Source: Onchidella celtica (taxonomy: Eukaryota > Mollusca > Gastropoda > Systellommatophora > Onchidiidae). From it: 64,000 nt of DNA. This document shows positions 25,351-36,500 of this stretch, piece by piece (position 1 is the first letter of the stretch; each line of letters starts with the position of its first letter). The notes beneath the pieces were generated by a model. It worked only from the letters and a program-made list of their open reading frames with translations, was not told the origin of the DNA and did no database searches. The translations under genes and the position numbers were made by a program. The stretch spans positions 15,756,548 to 15,820,547 of the forward strand of contig OZ007583.1 of assembly GCA_963931925.1 (NCBI GenBank), read 5' to 3'.

Positions 25351-25954
25351 CAGAGAGAGAGAGAGACAGAGACAGAGAGAGAGATGATGATGATGATGAT
25401 GATGATGAGCGAGTGAATGGATGGGAGAAGAATAAGGCTGGGAAGATGGGAAGGTGGGTCAGAGGGTAGGTGACTGAGCGTGTGAATGAAAGAAAGATCG
25501 GGAGACATAAAAGATGGATGTTAACACAGCAGCGCAGTCGTGTATCGTCTATTCTATACTGGGTGGAAGGAGTCTACAGTACAGTAACACCATGACCTCT
25601 ATATTCATAACTGTATAATAGCTGCTAAATTGACTCAACTGTCAGGTTTCGGCATTGTTAAGAGACCGAGGCGCCAGACACAATTTGACATAGGTAGTCA
25701 GTGGAGCAAGTTGTCTACCGACGTAAACAGTTTAGTTTGTGAAATAGCTGACATCCGCTGTGTCAGTCTGAAGTTTTGGCTGGCAAGGGTAATGAACGGT
25801 TTGTTCTGATCTTCATTTTAGGCCCTTTAGATCGACAAGAAAGAAAGTGTGTGTGTATGTGTGGAAAGTAGAGGCGGAGTTGGAACTTTGAGCCCACTTT
25901 CAAGAAGGCAAGATTGAATTTGATGGCAGGAAGAGATAAAAATGGGATATTATG
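25322..25954 (+). repeat. 633-bp host flank repeat, left copy
   Basis: Matches 34344-34976 without visible difference, including its (GA)n and (GAT)n microsatellites. It begins inside the right terminus of MITE C and ends exactly where the left LTR of element 1 begins. Confidence 0.9.
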
Positions 25955-27134
25955 TGTCACAAATCCCAGACTGGGAGATGTAATAGTTTATGACAGGACG
26001 ACAATCACGAACAAACAAGTTTAACACTTAACAAAACAATCCATCAGACTCACACATTTATTAAACCTAATTATACATATAATAGCGCAATTACATCTAT
26101 TATATTACTGAAATGACTGCCGTACAACGGCCTTATTCTCACACACACGCTCCCTCGGATCCACAATCCGGTAGTTACTCCTAAAGGCACTTCGGCCTCA
26201 GCCTCCCCCTCAGGGTCTTAATAGTACATTAATGATTCACTGGCACCGCAGTCTCTCAATAGCACCTTCCTATTGTCATACACCTTAGCACTCCCCTAGC
26301 ACCTCCGCAGGGCAATAACACATTATTATTTCCATAGCCATCAACATGGCAACAACATAATATCAGTTCACTAGCCTATCAACATGGCAACAACATAGTA
26401 TCTCATTCACTCTATCTACGTCCCTGCCCGTGGCCTGACTGCCACGACTTTATGTGCCTCTACTGTCCTGCACTGACAGCCTCACTTCTGGCCTATGTGT
26501 GGCCTCCGGCCCTATGCTGGCCTATCCCCTGTGCTCATCGAGGTGGCTCTGCGGCCCGTCCCCGACACCTACAAGAATAACATTACATTGGTATAATACC
26601 CTACCATTTCTATTCACTCCACCTCTCCTTACAACCCATGAAACGTACACACACTAGTTCACCTTTCACTCACCGCACATCTTACGGTAACACACTTCCA
26701 TCGGAGTACACACTACTCACTCGCGCTACAAATCCATGAACTCACTTTCATCTATCGCTCGTGGCGCACATTGCCATATCCAATACCAAGGACCTCCACA
26801 CTCCTCACATACACTTATTCACATCATGGCAATAGACGAATATAATATAACACATCAATCACAACAATCAATCAACGCTCTACATACCAGTCATAACTGG
26901 AAAGACTCTCACTAGTCTTCTCGACTGCTTCCCCTTTATGTCCGCCCGATGGGCTTTTATTCACAGGTCCGCTCCCTAGGACCTTCTAACTTGCAGTGAT
27001 AGTAATACCGCGCTTTCGCCTCATTCAGACCCCCCACTCATGACATGCACGACTTTTCTTCCCTGTCTCCGTGCGTTAATTTTACTCTCCTCCTTTCCCC
27101 CCGTAATTATTAACTATCGCTCACTCCACTCGTG
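25955..27134 (-). repeat. LTR of Gypsy element 1, left (3' LTR)
   Basis: Starts TGTCACAAATCC on the + strand, directly after the flank ending GATATTATG. The same 1,180 bp recur at 33164-34343. A shared short open frame (26454-26657) is not considered coding. Confidence 0.93.
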
Positions 27135-27476
27135 AGATCATCCCCCACCCCAAAAAAATTAATGCAATTAATTTCAAATCGCATCAAGATGACTGTCAAC
27201 GAGTGAGCGTGAGCAATACCTACACTAGAAAAATGACCTATCAGTTCCCCCAGTATATAAAATACCGAAATCAGGGGAAAATATGGGGATCAATATGGCC
27301 TGCAATATGCATATATGTGTCACATCATGAATAGCTAACTAATCACCATATCTAATACAGAATCAAAAACCATTCAACCTATCATATTTATAATGTCAAT
27401 ATTTTAAAGTCGACTTATTCACACAGATCCTGTCAATGTTCCTGTCCTCTGATGTATAAGCTCCCGAAATCTTGCC

Positions 27477-30400
27477 CTAGGCTCGACTAAGGTAGTCGGC
27501 GATATGATTGCTGGTTCCTGGAATTGGTTGAATAACGAAGGTATACGGCTGCAAAGCCAATGCCCATCTAGACAAGCGTGGGCTGGACGAACGATTCTTC
27601 GACAAAAATGTCAGTGGCTTGTGGTCTGTCTGGATACAAAATTCTCGTCCCATGAGATAACGTCCTAGTTTCTGGACGGACCAGACAATGGCAAGACACT
27701 CACGCTCTATCACAGAATACTTTCTTTCTCTCTGCAATAACTTCCTACTGACATAACATACAGGATGGAGACATTCGTTCTTCTCCTGTAGAAGACAAGC
27801 GCCGACACCAGAGTCCGACGCATCCGTTCTGAGGATAAAATTAGATCGAAAATCGGGTAATATCAGAATGGGTGACGATGATAATGCTGTCACCAAATTA
27901 TCAAATGATGTCTGACATTCAGACGTCCACTGGACCTTATCGGGTTGTCCCTTCTTAGTAAGGTCAGTAAGAGAAGATGACAAGGAGGAAAAATTTGGAA
28001 TGAACTTTCTGTAATAATTTAAAATTCCCACTAAGCTTCTGACTTGTTTCTTTGTTTTAGGGATTTGCAACCCTACTAACTTGTCAATTTTTGTTTCTTC
28101 AGGTCTCTGAACACCTCTACCCACAATATGTCCTAAGAATACTATCTCTGGACATGCCAAATCCATCTTTGCGGGTTTAGCCGTTAACCCAAAATGACGT
28201 AATCGTTGAAAAATTACTGTTAGTGTCTGAATATGATCAGACCATGTCGACGTATGGCATGCTATATCATCAAAGAATGACACGACATTAGGTATGTCCT
28301 TCAACACTAATCTCATTAATCGTGCAAACGTCGCTGGTGCGTTTACCAACCCAAATGGCATGACCTTAAATTGGAATAATCCAATGGGCGTTTGGAACGC
28401 CGTGTATTGTTTAGACTCCTCAGTAAGCGGGATTTCCCAATACCCTTTCGTCAAATCTATCTTGGAAAACCACGTGGACCCGGCCAATGAAGCTATTAAT
28501 TCCTCCTGAAACGGAATAGGCTCCCTATCGCCTACCGTAATAGTGTTCAATCTTCGAAAATCAATACAGAACCGCACCGATACATCACGTTTTTTCACGA
28601 GGACGATGGGTGATGAATACGGCGATGTTGATGGTTCTATCACATCTAACTTCAACATTGACTCAACTTCCTTTATGACTCTATCTCTCGAAGAAAAAGG
28701 CAACGGATACGGTCTAAGAAATACTGGCTTATCCGAAGTCAACTTTATTTGGTGCTGGATCACCGTAGTGCGACCCGGCAAATCCGTAACAACATCCGGA
28801 AATGACGCTAACAGGGTCTCAAGTTCCCTACTCCTTGAACTCGTAAGGTCAGGGTTAATGTTAACGTCCCTGTAACCTTGTGTCGGAGTTAACTCCGGCA
28901 ATTGAATTTGTAACTCCTCCTGCGCCTCGGTGTCGCTTACGTCACAGTCCAACTGGTCTACGACCCCCGTACAAGCCGTAGAGAAGACAGTCTCCTTTGG
29001 TCTTGTCTGTGCACACAGATACTGTGGTCTCTCATAAAATCTCTGTAGCATATTAACATGGAAAACCTTACTCGTTCCATCAATGTGGATAGCGTAATCT
29101 ACCTTTGAAACAACTCGCTCAATAACATAAGGACCTTTCCATGTCATCAATAACTTATTATGGTCCGTAGGTAACAACAACAGAACCTTGTCTCCTGGCT
29201 TAAAAATTCTCAGTTTGGACCCTCTATCTTTATAGTCTTTTGCTCTTTTCGAAGCGATACCAGAAGCTTCTTCTGCTATAGTGCGCGCTGAAGATAGTCT
29301 TTCTCTTAAATCAACAAGGTACTGAAACACCGAAATCTGCTCATCGTCTCCCGATGATGGCGACGTCATCATGTCCCGAAGAACATCAGTTGGGCCCCTA
29401 GGACTACGACCGTACATCATTTCGAACGGCGAGAATCCCGTTGACTCCTGCCGTACCTCTCTGTACGCGAATAACACTGCAGGGATATATCTATCCCAAT
29501 CTTTAGGGCGATCAGCAGCTACCTTACGCAGCATCGACTTTAACGTCGAGTTCAATCTCTCGCACATGCCATTAGCCTGCGGATGATAAGGGGTGGTAGT
29601 GATGGGTTGTATGCTGAATAAGCGGAACAATTCCTTCATCATCTCGGACGTAAATTGCGCGCCCCTATCAGACAGAATTTGCTCTGGTATTCCTACCCTA
29701 GCGAAAATTGCAAACAACGCTTCCGCGACTGCCTCAGACGTTATGGTCCGCAGAGGAACCGCCTCTGGCCATCTCGTAGCATTACATATGACCGTTAAGA
29801 AAAATCGATTCCCCCTATCGGTCGCTGGGTGAATGGGGCCAACAAGGTCTATCGAGACCTTTTTAAACGGTTCTGAGACCGTGGGGATCTTCTGAAGAGG
29901 GGCCTGGGGTGTACGACCCTTATGCGTCGTCTTTTGGCACGCACTGCACGTCTTACAATAGACCTGCACATCTCTGTGGATCGATGGCCAGTAAAAATTT
30001 TTAAGAACCCTTTCTTTGGTTCTAGCTATCCCCATATGACCCGCTAATGGGACATCATGTGCCAAATGCAATACTGTTGCGATCAGCAACGCTGGCACAA
30101 CGACCTGCTTTAAAATGGAGGACACCGTTACATACTTACGGAACAGAATGCCCGCCTGAACAATAAAGGAGGACGACCCGTTCTTATATCTCCTCGTTTT
30201 CTCGGTTCGCGCTTCCCCAAAACATGGGTTTAATGATGGGTCCTCCCTTTGTAATCTCGCCAAGCGCTCCGGCGTGATGTCTAGGTTGACCGCTGGCGTA
30301 GCCAAAGGTCTAATCTTGTCTTTATCCGCTACCCGTCGGCGTGTTTCGACCGCGGCGCAAAAGTCAATACCTTTTGATTGCGACCATGCTTGCACGTTCT

Positions 30401-32102
30401 CATCGGAAGGGGAAACCACCCGTGATACATTCCCAATGATGAGCTGGGCGCCTGGAAAACAACCAACGACTGCCTCGACTTCCCCGCCAAGGAAAGGTGT
30501 ATCTATCATTATTCTTGCCATGGGTAATTTCTCAATGGCCCCCGAAAATTGGATGCACGGGACAGTCTCACCTGTAAGCTGTGAATCCCGAATGCAGTCC
30601 CTATGCACTCCCACAACGGTAGATCCCGTATCTCGTAAAACCGAGACCGGTTCGTCCCCAACAAACCCCGGATAAACCCTAAGACCACCTCCTGTATGAC
30701 ATGAATTTATAACGGGGATCTTTCTCCCACAAGGTAAAACACCGGAAGACAATAACTTCTCACAACTGGGACACTTAGAATACTGTTCGCCTCCGTTGTC
30801 CGATGTAACACACGCAGCCGCATGATGAAATTTATTTGGGGAACATGGACTGGAGCTACTGTCCACGTTCGCGGCTATCCTACCTGCAGGGCAGTTCACG
30901 CTGATGTGATCTGCTCTTCCGCAGTTCCAACACTTCGCGGCCCTACACTCGCGCGAAAAGTGACCCACGCGTCCGCAAGTCCAACACTCCGCTCCCTGTG
31001 CTGTACTAGGCCTGGATCCCCGTGACCCATCGCGACCGGAACTAGAGTCCCTATGCCGTCGGTTATCGGCAAAGGTTACGACTCGCCCCCGGCCATTACC
31101 GCGACCTAGCCCTCCTGCTCGGTCAAACTTACCGGATCCATATGCCGGTGGTTGGTGATAGCCCCTACGCTGCCCCTGGGCTTGCCCGCTATAGGCACCA
31201 CGCTGACGCGACCTGTCCCTAAGTCCTGCCGGCGACCCCTCGACAACGGCGACGTACCCAGCATCTTGGACGTACGCCCTGGCGACTGGTTTGGACGGAT
31301 GCGCCGTACGGTATGCCTCCGCCAACTTAGACGCCTCCTGCACCGTCGCGGGTTCGTTCTCTTTCAGGAAAGCCACCAGATCTTTGTGGCACGACGCGTA
31401 CAGCTGGTCACGGATCATTAAGTCTTTCAGTTTAGCGAAATCCGTGCCCACATGCGCCACGTCTACCCAGTTCGCGAAATACTCCGTCAGTCTCGCGACG
31501 AAGGCAGCAAAGTCCTCCCTGGTATCTGCACGTGCTCGCCTAAACTGCTCCCGGAAATATTCCTCGGTACGCGCAAATCGGCGAAGCAACAAAGCCTTCA
31601 GCTTATCGTAATCTTGCACGTCTTCGCGCTGTAGCTCTTTAAAGTAGGTTAACGCTCGCCCCTGCAAAAGCGACGCCAGGTACGTGGCCCATAATTCCTT
31701 ATTTTCCCCCCATTGCAATTGTGCGTTCAGTTCGAACCTGTAAAGGAAGGCGTCTATGTCGTCCTTCCGGTCGTCGAACGTAGGGAGCTTAATCCTAACG
31801 CCACCTTTATTGTGTACCTGCCGCTCAGCCGTTTCTGTTGGCGCATTCCTTTTGATTTCCAACTCGGCGATCTTTACTTGCGCCTCTATCTCCTTTAACC
31901 TTATCTCCCTTTCCTGCTCCTTATCCTGTCTCTCCTGTCGCTGAGCTTCTAACTCCTTTTCCTGAGCCTCTTTTTCTCGCTCTCTATCCTTAGCACGCTC
32001 ATCGCGCATTTCTGCCTGCTGTTCTTTAATCCAGCCGCGTAGCTCTTCTCCCTCCAGGCCAAGTTCCTTACCCAACTTCATTAGTTGTTGGAGTTCCGCC
32101 AT
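27477..32102 (-). CDS. Gag-Pol polyprotein of Gypsy element 1 (PR-INT-RT-RH order)
   Basis: One frame of 1,541 codons. A charged coiled-coil N-terminus (about 1-95) leads into a Gag core with the LPTFDDRKDDIDAFLYRFE signature (about 100-290). Two CCHC zinc knuckles lie at about 372 and 390 (CWTCGRVGHFSREC, CWNCGRADHISVNC). The aspartic protease has DTG near 490. Integrase follows: HHCC zinc domain at about 677-722, catalytic D, D and E near 750, 812 and 848, and a GPY/F module (WKGPYVIERV) near 985. RT covers about 1140-1330 (LVKKRD, FCIDFRRLN, DLTKGYW, MPFGLVNAP) and RNase H runs from about 1426 (TDASDSGVGA). RT-RNase H therefore lies after integrase. Gag and Pol share one frame, so no frameshift signal is needed. 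This is element DNA, not a host gene. Confidence 0.95.
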   Translation of the reverse strand: MAELQQLMKLGKELGLEGEELRGWIKEQQAEMRDERAKDREREKEAQEKELEAQRQERQDKEQEREIRLKEIEAQVKIAELEIKRNAPTETAERQVHNKGGVRIKLPTFDDRKDDIDAFLYRFELNAQLQWGENKELWATYLASLLQGRALTYFKELQREDVQDYDKLKALLLRRFARTEEYFREQFRRARADTREDFAAFVARLTEYFANWVDVAHVGTDFAKLKDLMIRDQLYASCHKDLVAFLKENEPATVQEASKLAEAYRTAHPSKPVARAYVQDAGYVAVVEGSPAGLRDRSRQRGAYSGQAQGQRRGYHQPPAYGSGKFDRAGGLGRGNGRGRVVTFADNRRHRDSSSGRDGSRGSRPSTAQGAECWTCGRVGHFSRECRAAKCWNCGRADHISVNCPAGRIAANVDSSSSPCSPNKFHHAAACVTSDNGGEQYSKCPSCEKLLSSGVLPCGRKIPVINSCHTGGGLRVYPGFVGDEPVSVLRDTGSTVVGVHRDCIRDSQLTGETVPCIQFSGAIEKLPMARIMIDTPFLGGEVEAVVGCFPGAQLIIGNVSRVVSPSDENVQAWSQSKGIDFCAAVETRRRVADKDKIRPLATPAVNLDITPERLARLQREDPSLNPCFGEARTEKTRRYKNGSSSFIVQAGILFRKYVTVSSILKQVVVPALLIATVLHLAHDVPLAGHMGIARTKERVLKNFYWPSIHRDVQVYCKTCSACQKTTHKGRTPQAPLQKIPTVSEPFKKVSIDLVGPIHPATDRGNRFFLTVICNATRWPEAVPLRTITSEAVAEALFAIFARVGIPEQILSDRGAQFTSEMMKELFRLFSIQPITTTPYHPQANGMCERLNSTLKSMLRKVAADRPKDWDRYIPAVLFAYREVRQESTGFSPFEMMYGRSPRGPTDVLRDMMTSPSSGDDEQISVFQYLVDLRERLSSARTIAEEASGIASKRAKDYKDRGSKLRIFKPGDKVLLLLPTDHNKLLMTWKGPYVIERVVSKVDYAIHIDGTSKVFHVNMLQRFYERPQYLCAQTRPKETVFSTACTGVVDQLDCDVSDTEAQEELQIQLPELTPTQGYRDVNINPDLTSSRSRELETLLASFPDVVTDLPGRTTVIQHQIKLTSDKPVFLRPYPLPFSSRDRVIKEVESMLKLDVIEPSTSPYSSPIVLVKKRDVSVRFCIDFRRLNTITVGDREPIPFQEELIASLAGSTWFSKIDLTKGYWEIPLTEESKQYTAFQTPIGLFQFKVMPFGLVNAPATFARLMRLVLKDIPNVVSFFDDIACHTSTWSDHIQTLTVIFQRLRHFGLTAKPAKMDLACPEIVFLGHIVGRGVQRPEETKIDKLVGLQIPKTKKQVRSLVGILNYYRKFIPNFSSLSSSLTDLTKKGQPDKVQWTSECQTSFDNLVTALSSSPILILPDFRSNFILRTDASDSGVGACLLQEKNECLHPVCYVSRKLLQRERKYSVIERECLAIVWSVQKLGRYLMGREFCIQTDHKPLTFLSKNRSSSPRLSRWALALQPYTFVIQPIPGTSNHIADYLSRA

Positions 32103-33060
32103 TTCACCGATTTATGGTTATGGTATCTATTATAAGACGACCAACCTGTCGGTATGATCACTAGCGATACGACCAGAGACCTGAGATCACACCAGATATA
32201 ACAAAACCCAAATACAATTCAGAAACACCCCTAACTAAACATTCTACAGCCTACTCTCTCTAACTAATTGTATGTTTATAAAATGTCTAGCACTATTAAA
32301 TAACAAAACGAAAGGGAAAAGATAAGAATGAGAAAATTCAGTAGAAGGACCACAAGTACGTCAAGGACAACGAACCAGACTAAGACAAAGGCCTAAAAAA
32401 GAAAATATAATGGAAAAAAAATGCACCCTAAATACGCCGATTACACTACAAGGTACGAACAAGAACAGAGTCTGAAAAAAAAGAACGTATCTACAGATAG
32501 GGAGGAGAAGGACAAGAGAAACGTCTTCCTAAAACAACGAGGAAGATAGAACGCTACAATCTAAACAAAAATACAGGTCCCTATAGAACTGTTCACTGTG
32601 ATGAACGAAGTTCCAAAGTTTACCACACCTTTTTAAAAGGATAAACTAAGTTCAACACAGCAAACCCGCGCCACCGCCCGTATAATCAATTACAACGAAA
32701 ACAGAAAAACAGCGGAAAAAGACAGAAGAAAAGACAGCCCTCAATCCAGGGTACAAAATTTCAGTTTCACTTAACTTTCAAATTTTGAGTTTAAGTCCTC
32801 GACCTAATCGGAGCTCTGGCTACTTGTCTCCTCAGGCTGCACGCACACACACTCTGCAGAAATTTAAGTACACATTAATACCTATTCATAGCAATACATG
32901 CATCAATACATATTATAATTCATAAACATACATAGATCATACCATCATGAAATTTCCATTCATACCACGAACAAGGACAACAGCACGAATTCCTAGCACA
33001 ACAGAAAAACAACTAGATATAACGAATACACAATGTCAAAATGACCACAGGTAAACAGGA
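32103..33060 (-). other. Leader of Gypsy element 1
   Basis: About 960 bp of A-rich (on +) non-coding DNA between the gag start and the primer-site repeats. It is probably the 5' untranslated leader of the genomic RNA. Confidence 0.7.
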
Positions 33061-33170
33061 CGAGCCCCCAGTGTCACAACGGACGAGCCCCCAGTGTCAC
33101 AACGGACGAGCCCCCAGTGTCACAACGGACGAGCCCCCAGTGTCACAACGGACGAGCCCCCAGTGTCACA
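33061..33170 (-). repeat. Five tandem 23-bp primer-site/LTR-tip units
   Basis: Units of CGAGCCCCCAGTGTCACA plus ACGGA start at 33061, 33084, 33107, 33130 and 33153; the last runs into the LTR. On the minus strand each reads TGTGACAC then TGGGGGCTCGTCC, that is, the LTR tip followed by 13 bases matching the 3' end of tRNA-Pro. Tandem copies of a primer-site region are unusual. Confidence 0.9.
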
Positions 33171-34343
33171 AATCCCAGACTGGGAGATGTAATAGTTTAT
33201 GACAGGACGACAATCACGAACAAACAAGTTTAACACTTAACAAAACAATCCATCAGACTCACACATTTATTAAACCTAATTATACATATAATAGCGCAAT
33301 TACATCTATTATATTACTGAAATGACTGCCGTACAACGGCCTTATTCTCACACACACGCTCCCTCGGATCCACAATCCGGTAGTTACTCCTAAAGGCACT
33401 TCGGCCTCAGCCTCCCCCTCAGGGTCTTAATAGTACATTAATGATTCACTGGCACCGCAGTCTCTCAATAGCACCTTCCTATTGTCATACACCTTAGCAC
33501 TCCCCTAGCACCTCCGCAGGGCAATAACACATTATTATTTCCATAGCCATCAACATGGCAACAACATAATATCAGTTCACTAGCCTATCAACATGGCAAC
33601 AACATAGTATCTCATTCACTCTATCTACGTCCCTGCCCGTGGCCTGACTGCCACGACTTTATGTGCCTCTACTGTCCTGCACTGACAGCCTCACTTCTGG
33701 CCTATGTGTGGCCTCCGGCCCTATGCTGGCCTATCCCCTGTGCTCATCGAGGTGGCTCTGCGGCCCGTCCCCGACACCTACAAGAATAACATTACATTGG
33801 TATAATACCCTACCATTTCTATTCACTCCACCTCTCCTTACAACCCATGAAACGTACACACACTAGTTCACCTTTCACTCACCGCACATCTTACGGTAAC
33901 ACACTTCCATCGGAGTACACACTACTCACTCGCGCTACAAATCCATGAACTCACTTTCATCTATCGCTCGTGGCGCACATTGCCATATCCAATACCAAGG
34001 ACCTCCACACTCCTCACATACACTTATTCACATCATGGCAATAGACGAATATAATATAACACATCAATCACAACAATCAATCAACGCTCTACATACCAGT
34101 CATAACTGGAAAGACTCTCACTAGTCTTCTCGACTGCTTCCCCTTTATGTCCGCCCGATGGGCTTTTATTCACAGGTCCGCTCCCTAGGACCTTCTAACT
34201 TGCAGTGATAGTAATACCGCGCTTTCGCCTCATTCAGACCCCCCACTCATGACATGCACGACTTTTCTTCCCTGTCTCCGTGCGTTAATTTTACTCTCCT
34301 CCTTTCCCCCCGTAATTATTAACTATCGCTCACTCCACTCGTG
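33164..34343 (-). repeat. LTR of Gypsy element 1, right (5' LTR)
   Basis: Equal in length to the matched part of the left LTR and visually identical. On its right it passes directly into the second copy of the 633-bp host flank at a CGTG sequence also present at 25318-25321. Confidence 0.93.
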
Positions 34344-34976
34344 GAGTTGGAACAAACATGAACTAAGGTCGCCAGAGAGAGAGAGAGACAGAGACAGAGA
34401 GAGAGATGATGATGATGATGATGATGATGAGCGAGTGAATGGATGGGAGAAGAATAAGGCTGGGAAGATGGGAAGGTGGGTCAGAGGGTAGGTGACTGAG
34501 CGTGTGAATGAAAGAAAGATCGGGAGACATAAAAGATGGATGTTAACACAGCAGCGCAGTCGTGTATCGTCTATTCTATACTGGGTGGAAGGAGTCTACA
34601 GTACAGTAACACCATGACCTCTATATTCATAACTGTATAATAGCTGCTAAATTGACTCAACTGTCAGGTTTCGGCATTGTTAAGAGACCGAGGCGCCAGA
34701 CACAATTTGACATAGGTAGTCAGTGGAGCAAGTTGTCTACCGACGTAAACAGTTTAGTTTGTGAAATAGCTGACATCCGCTGTGTCAGTCTGAAGTTTTG
34801 GCTGGCAAGGGTAATGAACGGTTTGTTCTGATCTTCATTTTAGGCCCTTTAGATCGACAAGAAAGAAAGTGTGTGTGTATGTGTGGAAAGTAGAGGCGGA
34901 GTTGGAACTTTGAGCCCACTTTCAAGAAGGCAAGATTGAATTTGATGGCAGGAAGAGATAAAAATGGGATATTATG
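34344..34976 (+). repeat. 633-bp host flank repeat, right copy (unoccupied site)
   Basis: Offset exactly 9,022 bp from 25322-25954. After its last bases (GATATTATG) the sequence continues ACTCTAAGACA without an element, so this copy looks like the pre-insertion site of element 1. Confidence 0.9.
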
Positions 34977-36120
34977 ACTCTAAGACATAAGGAGACCTTG
35001 TCAAAAGCATCATTATACGGACTTTAAGCTTCTGATAAGAGACATGTTTGTGTGTGAGGTGTTTTTGTTGTTTTTTTGGGGGGGGGGGGGAGGAGGTGAG
35101 AGGGAAAGATTAGTGACGGGCTAGTGGACGCTTCTGGAAGGACCTCCTTCTGTCTTATCATCTATACGTAAATCATATTATGTTTTCGTAACACAATATG
35201 ACCGGCATCGTCTCTACGTGCTTTTCTTCAAACTCATACGCAAGCTCAAAGGAAAGATCACTGTTGGGAAAGACGTAAAGTTGGAAAGAGGTTTGAAAAA
35301 GAAAAAAGGGGGTGGGAGATGGGAAGTGGCGAGCATTTTCAGATAGATACAATTTCAGCGTGGATCTTGGCAGAACAGGGCCAATTGTGTTTGTATACAT
35401 AGGGATGAAACTATTGCCCTTGGAAAATCCATTAGTCCATTAAATACCGTTTGAGTGAGTCACGATCGATCGATCAATTTCGCGACCCTTGACCCTTACA
35501 CGACATGACTCTGGTTGTTATAACTCTGTAAATAGAGTAAACATTGTTGGTCATCAACATTTGGCTAGAGTATTGACCTGTGAACAGTAATACTCGCCGG
35601 TTTGGCAAGGAAAATAATAATAATAAAAAGACAGACTGCCAAGATAGTGAGGCATCAACAGTTCTCGTGTTATCGGACATATTCTGCCTTGACCTAAAAG
35701 ACGGTCTAGAATTGGCTGTGTAAAAGTATTTTGATTTCTCGCTAGTGTGATGTGAAATCTCTGTGAAAGGCGCTGTGGTCAGCAAGTGCGATCGGCCCTG
35801 TACAGTGGATTAACGTAACGGATTAACGGTGCAGGTGTTTTGCTGTGGTCATGTGCATTGTTGTGTGCAGAGGCGTGGAACGATTACATTGAATGTGGTT
35901 GTGGAGAGGAGGTGACCGATAGAGGTCGGTCAGAGGATTGCCAGGAAGTTCTCAGTTTTCAGCGATGCAATGTTGTGAAGAGATCCAAGCTTCGCTATTT
36001 GTGCGTGTCTTATCAGAATCTGCGTGGACGTGCAGAGGAACACGATTTGGATGATGTGAGGTATTCCACAGTAATTAATACCTGATTATCAGCCAGTACT
36101 TCCAAAACTTTCAATTTTTA
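34977..36120. other. Unassigned DNA between the two Gypsy elements
   Basis: Holds a G tract near 35079-35091, (GATC)n near 35464-35475, and a small + frame at 35840-36085 preceded by a plausible acceptor (GTTGTGTGCAG). That frame has no recognised domain and is not called as an exon. Confidence 0.4.
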
Positions 36121-36123
36121 ACC

Positions 36124-36500
36124 GAAGGGAGTCTATTCATACAATTTGTATGGTGCTAACAGACAGGGACGGGGAGAGGGTGTGTGTTAGCTAAGAGTAA
36201 ACTACACTGAAAAAGAATCGGAAATTTGCACACAGGCCTGCAAAAAACAAAACAAAACAAAAAAAACCACTTTATCCCTGCGTGTGCACTTTAACAAACG
36301 TATGGCGTATTTGTAAATCATTGTGCCTTACATAATTCTGAATCAGAGCTAAATTTAGCCATCAAGAACGCCCATGTCACCAGCACCCAGATGGCAGTTC
36401 TAACTGATATGTTGTGTCAGGCTTGATCTATCCGCATTGTTCTGTTTGGGTAAACAAATGTTATATTATTATCTACACCGCATGACCTGCAGGGAAATAA
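36124..36500 (+). repeat. Dispersed repeat family G, copy 1
   Basis: Aligns with 45962-46455: GTCTATTCATACAATTTGTAT, GAAAAAGAATCGGAAATTTG, GAGCTAAATTTAGCCATCAAG and CAGGCTTGATCTATCCGCAT (in pieces). Diverged, with indels; family unknown. Confidence 0.7.

Larger units (their letters stand above)
25955..34343 (-). mobile_element. Ty3/Gypsy LTR retrotransposon 1 (Gmr1-type)
   Basis: An apparently whole element on the minus strand: LTR, leader with repeated primer-site DNA, one long gag-pol frame (27477-32102), polypurine tract, LTR. The two LTRs match over 1,180 bp with no difference seen by eye, suggesting a very young insertion. The polypurine tract is read on the minus strand next to the left LTR (GGGGTGGGGGA). 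Gene order is gag, protease, integrase, RT, RNase H, as in Gmr1-like Gypsy elements. No envelope gene is visible. No break is seen in the coding frame. It is bracketed by a 633-bp host direct repeat instead of an ordinary short target duplication. Confidence 0.93.

Noticed and set aside
26454-26657. Open frame repeated at 33663-33866
   Set aside because: Lies within the LTRs of element 1 and repeats only because the LTRs do; no protein features.
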